The notes under the pieces are model-generated. The model searched no databases. It saw only the letters and a program-made list of their open reading frames with translations, and was not told where the DNA came from. Shown piece by piece: positions 25,421 through 36,008 of a DNA stretch of 64,000 bases. Each line of letters starts with the position of its first letter. Position 1 is the first letter of the stretch. This DNA comes from JACVRW01 sp963734025 (GTDB lineage: Bacteria; Actinomycetota; Thermoleophilia; Solirubrobacterales; Thermoleophilaceae), in assembly GCA_963734025.1 (NCBI GenBank), contig CAVTFR010000014.1:186001-250000 (forward strand). Reading direction: 5' to 3'. The position numbers and the translations under genes were made by a program.

Positions 25421-26397
25421 TGATCGAAGAGCCGCAGCAGCCCGAGGGCGACGCCCCCGAGGAGGGTGTCCCGGGCGAGCCCGGCGAGGCGACGCCTTCG
25501 GACGCCGGTCCCGAGGCCGGCGAGCAGGCCGCTCCCGAGGAGACGCCGGCAAGCAGCGGCGAGGAGCACCCCGGCCCTGAGATCGGGGGCATGGAGGAGC
25601 TCGCCCAGGCCGCCGGCGAGGCGGAGCCCGCGGCAGAGCCCGAAGAGGAGCAGGCTTCCGCCGAGCCCGCGCCCGGGGAGGAGGCTCCCGCCGAGCCCGC
25701 GCCCGGGGAGGAGGCTCCCGCTGAGCCCGCGCCCGGGGAGGAGGCTCCCGCCGAGGACGCCGCGCGTGCGGAGCGCCCCCGGCCCGGCGCGCGCCGCAAG
25801 CAGGCTGACGACGGCGGCGGGGACGAGGTCATCCCGGGCGCCCATCTCGAGCCCGACCTCGTCCTCGAGGAGCAGCGTCCCGCCGAGGGCGAGTTCGGCG
25901 AGTACGCCGAGTACCCCGAGGGCGATGCCGGCGAGGGCGAGCCCGAGGCGGCCACCGAGGCTCCCACCGAGGCCCAGGACGCGGCGCCGACGCCGCTCGA
26001 CCTGGCGGCGGACGCCCGTTATCGCGCCACCGGCAAGCGCAAGAGCGCCGTCGCGCGCGTGACGCTCAAGCCGGGCGAGGGCACCTACACGATCAACGGG
26101 CGCCACCTCGACGAGTACTTCCCGCGCGTGCGGCTGCAGCGCATGGGCCGCCAGCCGCTCGAGGCGACCGGCAACCAGTCGCGCATGGACGTGGTCGCGC
26201 TGATCCACGGCGGTGGCGTCTCGGCGCAGGCGGTTGCGCTCCGCCACGGCATCGCCCGCGCGCTCGTGGAGGCCGACCCGGCGCTCCGCGGCGAGCTGAA
26301 GCGCCGCGGCTACCTCACGCGCGACCCGCGCGTGAAGGAGCGCAAGAAGGCCGGTCTCAAGAAGGCCCGCAAGCGGCCGCAGTTCTCCAAGCGCTAA
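25420..26397 (+). CDS. rpsI: 30S ribosomal protein S9 with a long acidic N-terminal extension
   Basis: 325 aa, against about 130 for normal S9. The S9 domain is the last 126 residues (200-325), from RYRATGKRKSAVARV to the invariant KKARKRPQFSKR tail that reaches the P-site tRNA. Residues 1-199 are Glu/Pro/Ala-rich, strongly acidic and surely disordered, with three copies of a decapeptide EPAPGEEAPA. The ATG at 25420 overlaps the rplM stop (TGATG), and no other start lies between it and the S9 domain at a sensible place. Codon use in the extension is as GC-rich as elsewhere and there is no stop, so it is coding. Confidence 0.9.
   Translation: MIEEPQQPEGDAPEEGVPGEPGEATPSDAGPEAGEQAAPEETPASSGEEHPGPEIGGMEELAQAAGEAEPAAEPEEEQASAEPAPGEEAPAEPAPGEEAPAEPAPGEEAPAEDAARAERPRPGARRKQADDGGGDEVIPGAHLEPDLVLEEQRPAEGEFGEYAEYPEGDAGEGEPEAATEAPTEAQDAAPTPLDLAADARYRATGKRKSAVARVTLKPGEGTYTINGRHLDEYFPRVRLQRMGRQPLEATGNQSRMDVVALIHGGGVSAQAVALRHGIARALVEADPALRGELKRRGYLTRDPRVKERKKAGLKKARKRPQFSKR
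25661..25750 (+). repeat. Three tandem 30-base repeats in rpsI
   Basis: Units at 25661-25690, 25691-25720 and 25721-25750, with one base difference in the last. Each encodes a Pro/Glu/Ala decapeptide of the acidic extension. Copy number may vary between strains. Confidence 0.8.
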
Positions 26398-26404
26398 GCC
26401 GCCC

Positions 26405-27700
26405 GTGGCGCTTTTCGGCACGGACGGTGTCCGCGGCGTAGCGGGCGAGTTTCTCACTGCCGATCTCGCCCTCGGCCTGGGCCGTGCTGCGGCCCTGGTG
26501 TCCCCGGCCGAGACCCCTCAGGTCCTGATCGTCCGCGACACTCGCGAGTCAGGCGAGATGCTCGAGGCCGCCCTCGCCGCGGGCATTGCTGCGGGCGGCG
26601 GCCATGCCCTGCTCGGCGGGGTGCTGCCCACACCGGGCGCCTCGGTGCTGGTACGCCGCTATGGCTTCGACCTGGCCGCGGTCGTCTCCGCCTCGCACAA
26701 CCCCTACGAGGACAACGGAATCAAGTTCTTCGGGCCCGAGGGGATGAAGCTCGACGACGACCAGGAGGCGCGGATCGAGCAGGCGCTCGGCGGCAGCCCA
26801 GGGAGCATCGGCCGCGTGCGCGAGCTGCACGGGGCGCCCGGCGACTACCTGCGCGAGCTCGAGCTCCGCTTCCGCGACCTCGACCTCGCCGGCAGGCGCA
26901 TCCTGCTCGACTGCGCGAACGGCGCCACCTACAGCGTCGCGCCCGAGATCTTCCGCCGGCTCGGCGCCGACGTCGATGCCGTCGCGGTCGAGCCGGACGG
27001 GCGCAACATCAACCGCGACTGCGGCTCCACCCACGTCGAGCGGCTGGCGCAGCGCATGGACGGCCACGACGCCGGCTTCGCGTTCGACGGCGACGGCGAC
27101 CGCGTACTCGCGGTCGACCGCAACGGCATCGTGGTCGATGGCGACGAGCTGATGGCGCTGATCGCCCTGCACCTGCGCGCCCAGCAGCGCCTGCCGGGCG
27201 ACGGCGTCGCCGTGACCGTCATGACGAACTACGGCTTTCACAGCGCGATGCGCGCGGCCGGCATCGAGGTGGCGACCACGCCCGTCGGCGACCGCCACGT
27301 GCTCGCCGAGCTCGTTCGCCGCGGCTGGGCCTTGGGCGGCGAGCAGTCAGGTCACATCATCGACACCGGCTTCGTGCCGGCCGGCGACGGCGTGGCGGCG
27401 GCCCTGCTTGTGATGGAGGCGCTGGGCGGCTCCGACCTCGCCGACCGCGGCGCGATGGAGAAGCTGCCCCAGCGGCTCGTCAACGTGAGGGTGCGCGACC
27501 GCAGCGCGATCGAAGGCGCCACCGGCGTGTGGTCAGCCGTGGAGGAGCACTCGAAGCGCCTCGAGGGACGCGGCCGGGTGCTGGTCCGCCCGTCCGGCAC
27601 CGAGCCACTCGTGCGCGTGATGGTCGAAGCTCCGCAGGAGAACGAGTGCCAGGAGATCGTTGATCACTTGGCGAATGTCGTCGAAGCGGAGCTAGGCTGA
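26405..27700 (+). CDS. glmM: Phosphoglucosamine mutase
   Basis: 431 aa. It interconverts glucosamine-6-phosphate and glucosamine-1-phosphate on the way to UDP-GlcNAc. The phospho-serine loop is VSASHNPYEDNG with Ser97, the Mg site is DGDGDR at 228-233, the sugar loop is GGEQSGH, and the C-terminal phosphate loop is RPSGTEPLVRVM. GTG start eight bases after rpsI. Together with glmS next door it covers two of the steps to UDP-GlcNAc for wall synthesis. Confidence 0.95.
   Translation: MALFGTDGVRGVAGEFLTADLALGLGRAAALVSPAETPQVLIVRDTRESGEMLEAALAAGIAAGGGHALLGGVLPTPGASVLVRRYGFDLAAVVSASHNPYEDNGIKFFGPEGMKLDDDQEARIEQALGGSPGSIGRVRELHGAPGDYLRELELRFRDLDLAGRRILLDCANGATYSVAPEIFRRLGADVDAVAVEPDGRNINRDCGSTHVERLAQRMDGHDAGFAFDGDGDRVLAVDRNGIVVDGDELMALIALHLRAQQRLPGDGVAVTVMTNYGFHSAMRAAGIEVATTPVGDRHVLAELVRRGWALGGEQSGHIIDTGFVPAGDGVAAALLVMEALGGSDLADRGAMEKLPQRLVNVRVRDRSAIEGATGVWSAVEEHSKRLEGRGRVLVRPSGTEPLVRVMVEAPQENECQEIVDHLANVVEAELG
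27693..27698 (+). promoter_or_regulatory. -10 hexamer TAGGCT of glmS
   Basis: Lies within the last codons of glmM and ends nine bases before the glmS GTG. It would give glmS its own leaderless transcript besides read-through from rplM-rpsI-glmM. Confidence 0.4.
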
Positions 27701-27707
27701 TTCGATC

Positions 27708-29539
<1,832 letters not shown>

Positions 29540-29540
<1 letters not shown>

Positions 29541-29905
29541 TGCCCGGGGTCGGTCTCGACCTACTCGACATCGAGCGCTTCGAGCGCGCGCTGGAGCGAA
29601 GGCCGCAGCTTGCGCAGCGGCTGTTCACGGACGACGAGCTGGGCTATGCGGCAGCCCGGGCGCGGCCAGGGCTGCACTTGGCGGCCCGCTTCTGCGCCAA
29701 GGAGGCGGTTGCGAAGGCACTTGGCCTCACGGGTTGGAGCTTCCGCGACGTCGAGGTGGTGGCGACGGAGGCCGCCCCGCTCGTCCGGCTCACCGGCCGC
29801 GTGGCCGAGCGAGCTGCGGCGCTCGGCGGTCGGGTGGCGATCTCGCTGACCCACACCGGCACGACCGCCGGCGCCGTCGCGCTCGTCGAGCGCCCGCCAG
29901 GGTGA
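29540..29905 (+). CDS. acpS: Holo-[acyl-carrier-protein] synthase
   Basis: 121 aa, typical length. It transfers 4'-phosphopantetheine from CoA to acyl carrier protein. Motifs: VGLDLLDIERF with Asp7 near the N-terminus and FCAKEAVAKALG with Glu55, the two Mg-ligand positions. The GTG at 29540 shares its G with the glmS stop. The acpS-nnr-alr order is common in actinobacteria. Confidence 0.93.
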
Positions 29906-31416
29906 GCCTGCCCGACTGGCTCGATCCGCTGTACGAGGCCGCCGAGATGCGAGCGGTCGACGCCTGGGCGATCGAGGAGCAGGGAGTGCCGTCACTCGAC
30001 CTGATGGAGCGCGCGGGCGCCGGGCTCGCCCGGGTCGCCGCGGAGGCGGCCGCTCCGGGACCGCTGCGGATCGTGGTCGGCAAGGGCAACAACGGCGGCG
30101 ACGGGCTCGTGGCGGCGCGGCTGCTGCGCGAGGACGGTCACGAGCTGGACGTGCTCTCGACCGCCCCGCTCGAGGAGCTGCGCGGCGACGCCCGTGTCAA
30201 CCTCGAGCGCCTGCCGGGCGATGCGCCCGAGCCCTTCGCGGCGGAGCGGCTGGACGGCTCCGGGGTGGTCGTGGACGCCCTGCTGGGCACCGGCTTCGAG
30301 GGGGTGCCGCGTGAGCCTGTGGCGAGCGCGATAGCCGCGATCAACGCGGCCGCTGCGCCCGTGGTTGGCTGTGACGTGCCGTCCGGCGTCAACGCCTCGA
30401 CCGGCGAGGTCGAGGGCGAGGCTGTGGGTGCGCTCGTCACGGCCACCTTCCACGGCTCGAAGCTGGGCCTGCACGTGGAGCCTGGGAAGAGCCACGCCGG
30501 CGCCGTGGCGGTGATCGAGATCGGGATTCCGCGCGGGGCGCCCGCGCCGGAGGCGGGCGGGCTGATCTCGGAGCGCGTGCTCGATCTCTATCCGCACAGG
30601 CAGCGCAGCGGCTCGAAATTCGCGTCCGGTGTCGTGGTGGTCGCGGGAGGCTCGGCCGGGCTGACGGGCGCGCCAACCATGGCCGCGCGCTCGGCGTCGC
30701 GGGCAGGCGCGGGCTACGTGCAGGTGGCTGTGCCGCGCTCGGCGCAGGCTGCGATCGACATGCGCCTGCTGGAGCAGATGAGCCGTGGGCTGCCGGAGCA
30801 CGAGGGCGCCCACACGCCGCAGGGCGTGCCCGTTGTCGAGGAGATGGCGGAGCGCGCCGGCGCGGTCGTACTCGGTCCCGGGCTCGGCAGGGACGAGGGG
30901 GCCGCCGAGTTCGCACGCGCCGCGGCCGCCGCGGTGCCGATCCCCCTGCTTGTAGACGCCGACGGGCTGAATGCCCACGCCGGGCGCCTCGAGCTGCTTC
31001 GCGACCGCACAGCGCCGACGGTGCTCACGCCTCACGAGGGCGAGCTCGCCCGCCTGCTCGAGGTCGACTCCGAGGAGGTCAGGGCGCACCGGCTCGCGCA
31101 CGCGCGCGAGGCGGCAGGGCGCAGCGGGGCGGTCGTCCTGCTGAAGGGCGACGACACCATCGTCGCCGCGCCCGGAGGGTCGCTGGCTGTCAGCCCCGGC
31201 GCGACCCCGGCCCTCGCCACCGCGGGCACCGGCGACGTCCTCTCGGGCCTTATCGGCGCGCTGCTCGCCAAGGGCATGCCGGCGTTCGAGGCGGCTGCGC
31301 TCGGAACGCTCGCCCACGGGCTCGCCGGACGGGCGGCGGCGGACCTTCATGGCGCCGACCACGTCGTGGCGGGCGACGTGATCGATGCGCTCCCGCACGG
31401 GCTGACGCTTCGGTAA
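29902..31416 (+). CDS. nnr: Bifunctional NAD(P)H-hydrate epimerase / ADP-dependent dehydratase
   Basis: 504 aa. It repairs hydrated NADH and NADPH. The N-terminal YjeF_N epimerase domain (about 8-215) has GKGNNGGDGLVAARLL near 54-69 and GCDVPSGVNA near 154-163. The C-terminal ribokinase-like dehydratase domain (about 225-500) has the GTGDVLSGLIGALLA catalytic motif near 440. The GTG at 29902 overlaps the acpS stop. Both domains look complete. Confidence 0.93.
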   Translation: MSLPDWLDPLYEAAEMRAVDAWAIEEQGVPSLDLMERAGAGLARVAAEAAAPGPLRIVVGKGNNGGDGLVAARLLREDGHELDVLSTAPLEELRGDARVNLERLPGDAPEPFAAERLDGSGVVVDALLGTGFEGVPREPVASAIAAINAAAAPVVGCDVPSGVNASTGEVEGEAVGALVTATFHGSKLGLHVEPGKSHAGAVAVIEIGIPRGAPAPEAGGLISERVLDLYPHRQRSGSKFASGVVVVAGGSAGLTGAPTMAARSASRAGAGYVQVAVPRSAQAAIDMRLLEQMSRGLPEHEGAHTPQGVPVVEEMAERAGAVVLGPGLGRDEGAAEFARAAAAAVPIPLLVDADGLNAHAGRLELLRDRTAPTVLTPHEGELARLLEVDSEEVRAHRLAHAREAAGRSGAVVLLKGDDTIVAAPGGSLAVSPGATPALATAGTGDVLSGLIGALLAKGMPAFEAAALGTLAHGLAGRAAADLHGADHVVAGDVIDALPHGLTLR

Positions 31417-31419
31417 GGT
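31414..31419 (+). promoter_or_regulatory. Candidate -10 TAAGGT for the CBS gene
   Basis: Ends 11 bases before the ATG at 31431. The spacing is longer than in the other leaderless cases; weak. Confidence 0.25.
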
Positions 31420-31430
31420 CGCGGCCTCGA

Positions 31431-31889
31431 ATGGCGGAGCTCGTGAGCGAGATCATGGATGCGAACCCGGAAACGGTCACCGCGAAGTCCTCTGTCGAAG
31501 AGGTCGTACGGCTCCTGCGCGAGAACGAGCTGCCGGGGGTCCCGGTGGTCGACTCCGAAGGCAAGTGCGTGGGGATCGTCACCGAGGCGGACCTCATCCT
31601 TCCCGACGATCAGGGCGACCTCCACATCCCGCATTACGTGAACCTCTTCGGCGGGACGGTCTTCCTGGAGCCGCTCGGCCGCTTCGAACAGCGCCTGCGC
31701 AAAGCGTTCGCCTCGAATGCAGGCGACATGATGACCGCCGACCCCGACACGGTCGCCCCGGACACCACCGTGCGCGAGGCGGCGCGGCTCATCCACGAGT
31801 CCGGTCACAACCGCCTGCCGGTGGTCGAGGACGGCCGCCTCGTGGGCGTCGTCACGCGCGTGGACGTGCTCGGCGCCCTCGCGGCGTGA
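31431..31889 (+). CDS. CBS-domain pair protein
   Basis: 152 aa consisting of two CBS motifs: residues 1-60 (EIMDANPETVTAKSSVEEVV, then VPVVDSEGKCVGIVTEADLI) and 95-152 (MMTADPDTVAPDTTVREAA, then LPVVEDGRLVGVVTRVDVL). The 35-residue insert between them is polar and aromatic. CBS pairs bind adenosine nucleotides such as AMP, ATP or c-di-AMP and regulate other proteins. It lies between nnr and alr, but the target is unknown. Confidence 0.88.
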   Translation: MAELVSEIMDANPETVTAKSSVEEVVRLLRENELPGVPVVDSEGKCVGIVTEADLILPDDQGDLHIPHYVNLFGGTVFLEPLGRFEQRLRKAFASNAGDMMTADPDTVAPDTTVREAARLIHESGHNRLPVVEDGRLVGVVTRVDVLGALAA

Positions 31890-31899
31890 CCGCCGCGAA

Positions 31900-32955
31900 G
31901 TGCCCGCCGCCTCGCTGAGCCCCGAGCGCGCGCTGGCGCGCATCGACCTGGGCGCGATCGAGCGCAACTGCGCCCGGCTCCCGGGCGAGCTGTGCGCGGT
32001 CGTGAAGGCGGACGGCTACGGGCACGGGCTGGTGGCCGAGGCCGCGCTGGCGGGCGGAGCGACCTGGCTGGCGGTGGCGACGGCGTCCGAGGCGCGCGAC
32101 CTCCGGCGGGCGGGCATCGGCGTCCCGCTGCTTGTGATGGGCGCGCTGTCGCGCAGCGAGCTGACCGTCGCCATCGAGGCCGACGCCGACATCGTCGCCT
32201 GGACCGACGAGGTCGCCGAGGCTGCGCCGCGGGTGCACGTCAAGCTCGACACCGGCATGGGCCGGCTCGGCACCACCGACCGCGAACGCGCCCTGCGGCT
32301 GGCGGCGCGCCCCAACACGGCCGGCCTGATGACGCACTTCTCGACGGCCGACGAGCGCGGCGACGACCACTTCGGCCACCAGCTCGAGTCGTTCCGAGCC
32401 TTCGTCGAGGAGGTCGGCCGCCCGGAGCTCCGTGTGCACGCCGCCAACAGCGCCGCGACCCTGCGCGACCCGGCCACGCACTTCGACATGGTCCGCTGCG
32501 GGATCGCGATCTACGGAATGGACCCGTTCCACGAGGACCCGAGCGCCCACGGGCTCGAGCCCGCCCTTTCGCTGTACTCGTACGTGGCGGCCCTGCGCCG
32601 CTTCGAGCCCGGCGAGAGCGCCGGTTACGGGCGCCGCTGGCGGGCGGAGCGCCCGACCTGGGTCGCCACCATCCCGATCGGCTACGGCGACGGCTGGCGG
32701 CGCGGGCTGTCGAACGCCGCCGACGTGCTGATCCGCGGCCGGCGCCACCCGCTCGTGGGCGCGATCAGCATGGACAACATCACGGTCGCGCTCGGCGACG
32801 GGACCGACGTCGAGCTGGGGGACGAGGTGGTGCTGATCGGCCGCCAGGGCGACGAGCGCATCCTCGCCGAGGAGGTGGCCCGGCGGCTCGGCACGATCAA
32901 CTACGAGATCACATGCGGCCTCTCCCAACGCGTGCGCCGCGAGCACTTCCGGTGA
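31900..32955 (+). CDS. alr: Alanine racemase
   Basis: 351 aa. It makes D-alanine for peptidoglycan. The PLP lysine is Lys36 in VVKADGYGHG and the second catalytic base is Tyr243 in SAGYGRRW; ISMDN and the N-terminal ARIDLGAIERN are also standard. The GTG at 31900 lies ten bases after the CBS gene. It overlaps the nucleotidyltransferase gene as GTGA. Together with dacA at 6.1 kb the window encodes both D-Ala production and its removal. Confidence 0.95.
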   Translation: MPAASLSPERALARIDLGAIERNCARLPGELCAVVKADGYGHGLVAEAALAGGATWLAVATASEARDLRRAGIGVPLLVMGALSRSELTVAIEADADIVAWTDEVAEAAPRVHVKLDTGMGRLGTTDRERALRLAARPNTAGLMTHFSTADERGDDHFGHQLESFRAFVEEVGRPELRVHAANSAATLRDPATHFDMVRCGIAIYGMDPFHEDPSAHGLEPALSLYSYVAALRRFEPGESAGYGRRWRAERPTWVATIPIGYGDGWRRGLSNAADVLIRGRRHPLVGAISMDNITVALGDGTDVELGDEVVLIGRQGDERILAEEVARRLGTINYEITCGLSQRVRREHFR

Positions 32956-34328
32956 CGGGCGCCTGGGTCGTCGGCGGCGCCCTGCGGGACGAGCTGCTCG
33001 GCCGGCGCGTGACCGACGTGGACGTCGCCGTCCAGGGCGACCCCGAGGCGCCGGCGCGGGCGCTCGCCGGAGAGGTGGGCGGGCCAGTCTTCCCGCTGTC
33101 CGCGGCGTTCGGCGCCTGGCGCGTGATCGACCGAGCGGGAGGGCGGATCTACGACGTGGCGACCCTCCAGGGTCCGACCATCGAGGACGACCTCGCGCTG
33201 CGCGACTTCACGGTCAACGCGATGGCGCGGCCGCTCGGCCGGTTCTCGGCCGCGGCGCTCGTCGCGCCGGACCCGGACACCCCGCTCGTCGACCCGCTCG
33301 GCGGGCGCGCCGACCTCGACGCGCGCACGCTGCGAGTGATCGGCCCGGCGGCCTACGAGGCCGACCCGCTGCGGGCGCTGCGGCTGGCCCGCTTCGTCGC
33401 CGAGCTCGCGTTCAGCCCCGACCCCGAGACCGAACGGCTCACGCGGGCGGCGGCGCCACGCGTGGCAAACGCGGCGGGCGAGCGGGTGTTCGCGGAGCTG
33501 CGGCGACTCGTGCTCGCGCCCAACGTCCTCGGCGGGCTCGAGACGGCCGACCGGCTCGGCCTGCTCCGGGCCGTGCTGCCCGAGCTCGCCGAGCTTCACG
33601 ACGTGGACCAGAGCCAGTACCACCACCGCGACGTCTACGGCCACACGATCGAGGTGCTCGAGCAGCTGCTCGAGCTCGAGGCGCGCGCGGAGGGCCGGCT
33701 CCGAGCCGTCCTCGACGAGCCGCTCGCCGACGAGCTCACACGCGGCGAGGCGCTTCGCTTCGGCGCGCTCCTGCACGACATCGGGAAGCCGGCGACGCAC
33801 GCCGTCCGCGAGTCGGGCCGGGTGACGTTCATGGGACACGACCGGCTCGGGGGGCAAATGGTGCGTGACGTGTGCCGCCGGTTGCGGACGAGCGAGCGCT
33901 TCAGCCGGTTCGTCGAGGCGCTCACCCGCCACCACCTCGTGCTCGGCTTCCTCGTCCACGAGCGCCCGCTCGACCGGCGCGCCGTCTACCGCTACCTGCG
34001 CCGCACGGAGCCCGTCGAGGTCGAGGTGACGCTGCTCTCGTCCGCCGACAGGCTCGCCACACGCGGCCGCAAGGCCGATGAGGCGATCGCGGCCCACATG
34101 GAGGTCGCGGGCGAGTTGATGGAGGCCGCGCTCGACTGGCGCGAGCAGGGCCGTCCGCGCCCGCTCGTGCGCGGCAACGAGCTGGCGCGCGAGCTCGGCA
34201 TCGAGCCGGGGCCGGAGATCGGCAGCCTTCTGGCTTCGCTCGAGGAGGCGACCTACGCGGGCGAGGTCGTGTCGCGTGACGACGCGCTGGGGTTCGCCCG
34301 GCGGCTGCGCGACAATCCCAGCCGGTGA
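32952..34328 (+). CDS. cca: tRNA nucleotidyltransferase / poly(A) polymerase family protein with HD domain
   Basis: 458 aa. The class II nucleotidyltransferase head begins at once: VVGGALRDELLGRRVTDVDVA, with the GGxxRD site and the DVD metal pair. The neck follows (DFTVNAMA, then RALRLARFVAELAF), and an HD domain has LLHDIGKPATH with His275-Asp276. It adds or repairs the tRNA 3' CCA. The GTG at 32952 gives a short N-terminus, but the motif is complete. Overlaps alr before it and corA after it by four bases each. Confidence 0.9.
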   Translation: MTGAWVVGGALRDELLGRRVTDVDVAVQGDPEAPARALAGEVGGPVFPLSAAFGAWRVIDRAGGRIYDVATLQGPTIEDDLALRDFTVNAMARPLGRFSAAALVAPDPDTPLVDPLGGRADLDARTLRVIGPAAYEADPLRALRLARFVAELAFSPDPETERLTRAAAPRVANAAGERVFAELRRLVLAPNVLGGLETADRLGLLRAVLPELAELHDVDQSQYHHRDVYGHTIEVLEQLLELEARAEGRLRAVLDEPLADELTRGEALRFGALLHDIGKPATHAVRESGRVTFMGHDRLGGQMVRDVCRRLRTSERFSRFVEALTRHHLVLGFLVHERPLDRRAVYRYLRRTEPVEVEVTLLSSADRLATRGRKADEAIAAHMEVAGELMEAALDWREQGRPRPLVRGNELARELGIEPGPEIGSLLASLEEATYAGEVVSRDDALGFARRLRDNPSR

Positions 34329-35300
34329 TCGTCGACTGCGCGATCTACGAGGCCGGCCACCGCCGCGACGGCAAGGTCGAGCTCGAGCACGCCTACGACG
34401 TGCGCGAGGAGAAGGACACGTTCGTGTGGATCGGCCTGTACGAGCCGACCGAGGACGAGTTCGACGCGCTCGCGAGGGAGTTCAACCTGCACCCGCTGGC
34501 CGTCGAGGACGCCATCCACGCCCATCAGCGGCCGAAGCTCGAGGTCTTCGGCGACATGGTGCTGCTGGTGCTGAAGACCGCGCGCTACGTCGACCCCACC
34601 GAGGTGATCGAGCTCGGCGAGCTGCTCATCTTCCTGGGCCACGACTACGTGATCACCGTCCGTCACGGGACCGCGAGCGAGCTCGCGCCCGTCAGGGAGT
34701 CGCTCGAGTCCGATCCTGAGCGTATGCGCAAGGGACCTGGCGCCGTCCTGCACGCGATCCTCGACCGCGTGGTGGACGATTACGGGCCCGCGATCGAGGG
34801 GCTGCAGGAGGACATCGACCAGGTCGAGTCGGAGCTGTTCTCGGGAGACCGGTCCGTCGAACCCCGGCCAGCGAATCTACCGCCTGCTGCGCGAGGTGCT
34901 CGCCTTCCGGCGGGCGAGCGCGCCGCTCGTCGACCCGATCGAGAAACTCGCCGCGGGTCACTTCGAGCAGGTGCACGTGGAGATCCGCGACTACTTCCGG
35001 GACGTCAACGACCACCTCATCCGCGCCCGCGACCAGCTGGACATCATGCACGACCTGCTCGCGAGCAGCCTGCAGGCGAACCTGACTCAGGTCAGCATCC
35101 GCCAGAACGAGGACATGCGCCGCATCTCCGCCTGGGTCGCGATAATCGCGGTCCCGACCGCGCTCGCAGGCATCTACGGGATGAACTTCGAGCACATGCC
35201 GGAGCTCACCTGGACCTACGGCTACCCGGCGGTGCTGCTCGTCATGCTGACGGTCTGCAGCTCGCTGTACTGGTACTTCAGGCGGGCGGGCTGGCTTTAG
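34325..35300 (+). pseudogene. corA: CorA magnesium transporter, one-base frameshift
   Basis: The N-terminal cytoplasmic domain reads from GTG at 34325 (VIVDCAIYEAGHRRDGKVEL) to about residue 178 (ESELFSGDRSV). From there the reading frame loses CorA similarity, but the frame one base on continues correctly: NPGQRIYRLLREVLAFRR, then the long helix and two C-terminal membrane segments with the signature YGMN near base 35,175. Removing one base near 34,858-34,862 restores a 324-aa protein of normal CorA length. As written, both membrane segments are lost. A sequencing error next to the CCCC run is possible. The start overlaps cca as GTGA. Confidence 0.85.
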
Positions 35301-35323
35301 CTCGCCCGGCCATCCCGCTGAAG

Positions 35324-35329
35324 TAGGTT
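35324..35329 (+). promoter_or_regulatory. -10 hexamer TAGGTT of the HIT gene, leaderless
   Basis: Ends seven bases before the ATG at 35337, with no ribosome-binding site. Confidence 0.5.
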
Positions 35330-35336
35330 CCCGCCC

Positions 35337-35746
35337 ATGGCGGATGACTGCATCTTCTGCAAGATCGTCGCGGGCGAGCTGCCCTCGTACCAGGTCCAGG
35401 AGGACGAGCACACGATCGCCTTCATGGACATCAACCCGTGGACGCGCGGTCACGCGCTCGTGATCCCGCGCAACCACTCGAAGAACCTCTACGAGGTGCC
35501 CGAGGAGGATCTCGCGCACACCGCGAGCGCCTCAAAGCGGCTCGCTCTGACGATGCGGGAACGGCTCGGCTGCGACGGCGTCAACCTGCTCAACTGCTGC
35601 GAGCCGGCGGCGTGGCAGACGGTCTTCCACATGCACATGCACGTGATCCCGCGCTACGACGACGATCCCCTCAGGCTGCCCGTGCCGCCGCAGCCGGCCG
35701 AGTCCGACGAGCTCGAGAGGTGGCTCAGGAGCTGCGCGGCGGCTGA
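35337..35746 (+). pseudogene. HIT-family hydrolase, frameshifted near its end
   Basis: The N-terminus CIFCKIVAGELPSYQV, the loop NPWTRGHALVIPRNHSK and the catalytic triad HMHMHVIPRY are intact, so the active site is present. HIT proteins hydrolyse adenosine phosphoramidates or dinucleoside polyphosphates. After SDEL (about base 35,713) the frame runs on without stop into cspA. The alternative frame gives EVAQELRGG and a stop at 35744-35746, the usual HIT ending. One missing G in GAGGAG (35,714-35,720) explains it; the repaired protein is 136 aa. The in-frame fusion of HIT to CspA is therefore an artefact of the shift. Confidence 0.75.
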
Positions 35747-35754
35747 GCCGGTGC

Positions 35755-35871
35755 GCCTCGAGCGCGTCGGTCGCGATCGGCGCGCCGCTCTTCGAGACGG
35801 AGGACCTGATGCGCGCCGTCGAGACGTTCCTGGCGGAGGGCCCCGGGAAGGCCACCTTCGAGGGCCGCTGA
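35755..35871 (+). pseudogene. Isolated C-terminal tail of an enoyl-CoA hydratase
   Basis: 38 codons in a third frame: SVAIGAPLFETEDLMRAVET, then a segment ending GPGKATFEGR and TGA at 35869-35871. This is the typical last helix and tail of crotonase-family proteins (ETEDL...AFL..GPGKATFxGR). There is no start codon and no upstream part of the gene; it begins eight bases after the HIT stop. I take it as the scar of a deletion that removed most of an enoyl-CoA hydratase gene. It cannot be functional. Confidence 0.6.
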
Positions 35872-35895
35872 CGCCCTTCCGCCGCTCTGCCCTGG

Positions 35896-35901
35896 TAGCG
35901 T
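35896..35901 (+). promoter_or_regulatory. Candidate -10 TAGCGT for cspA
   Basis: Would give a leader of about 100 bases before the cspA GTG at 36009. Long structured leaders are usual for cold-shock genes, unlike the leaderless neighbours. Confidence 0.35.
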
Positions 35902-36008
35902 CCCCGCCTGTAAGGGCCGGCAAATCCGGCGTAGTTGAACATGCAGGTGCCGTGGTACGGGATTCGCACAGACGGACCGACCGGGCACAAGCAGGAAGGG
36001 GCAGGCAC

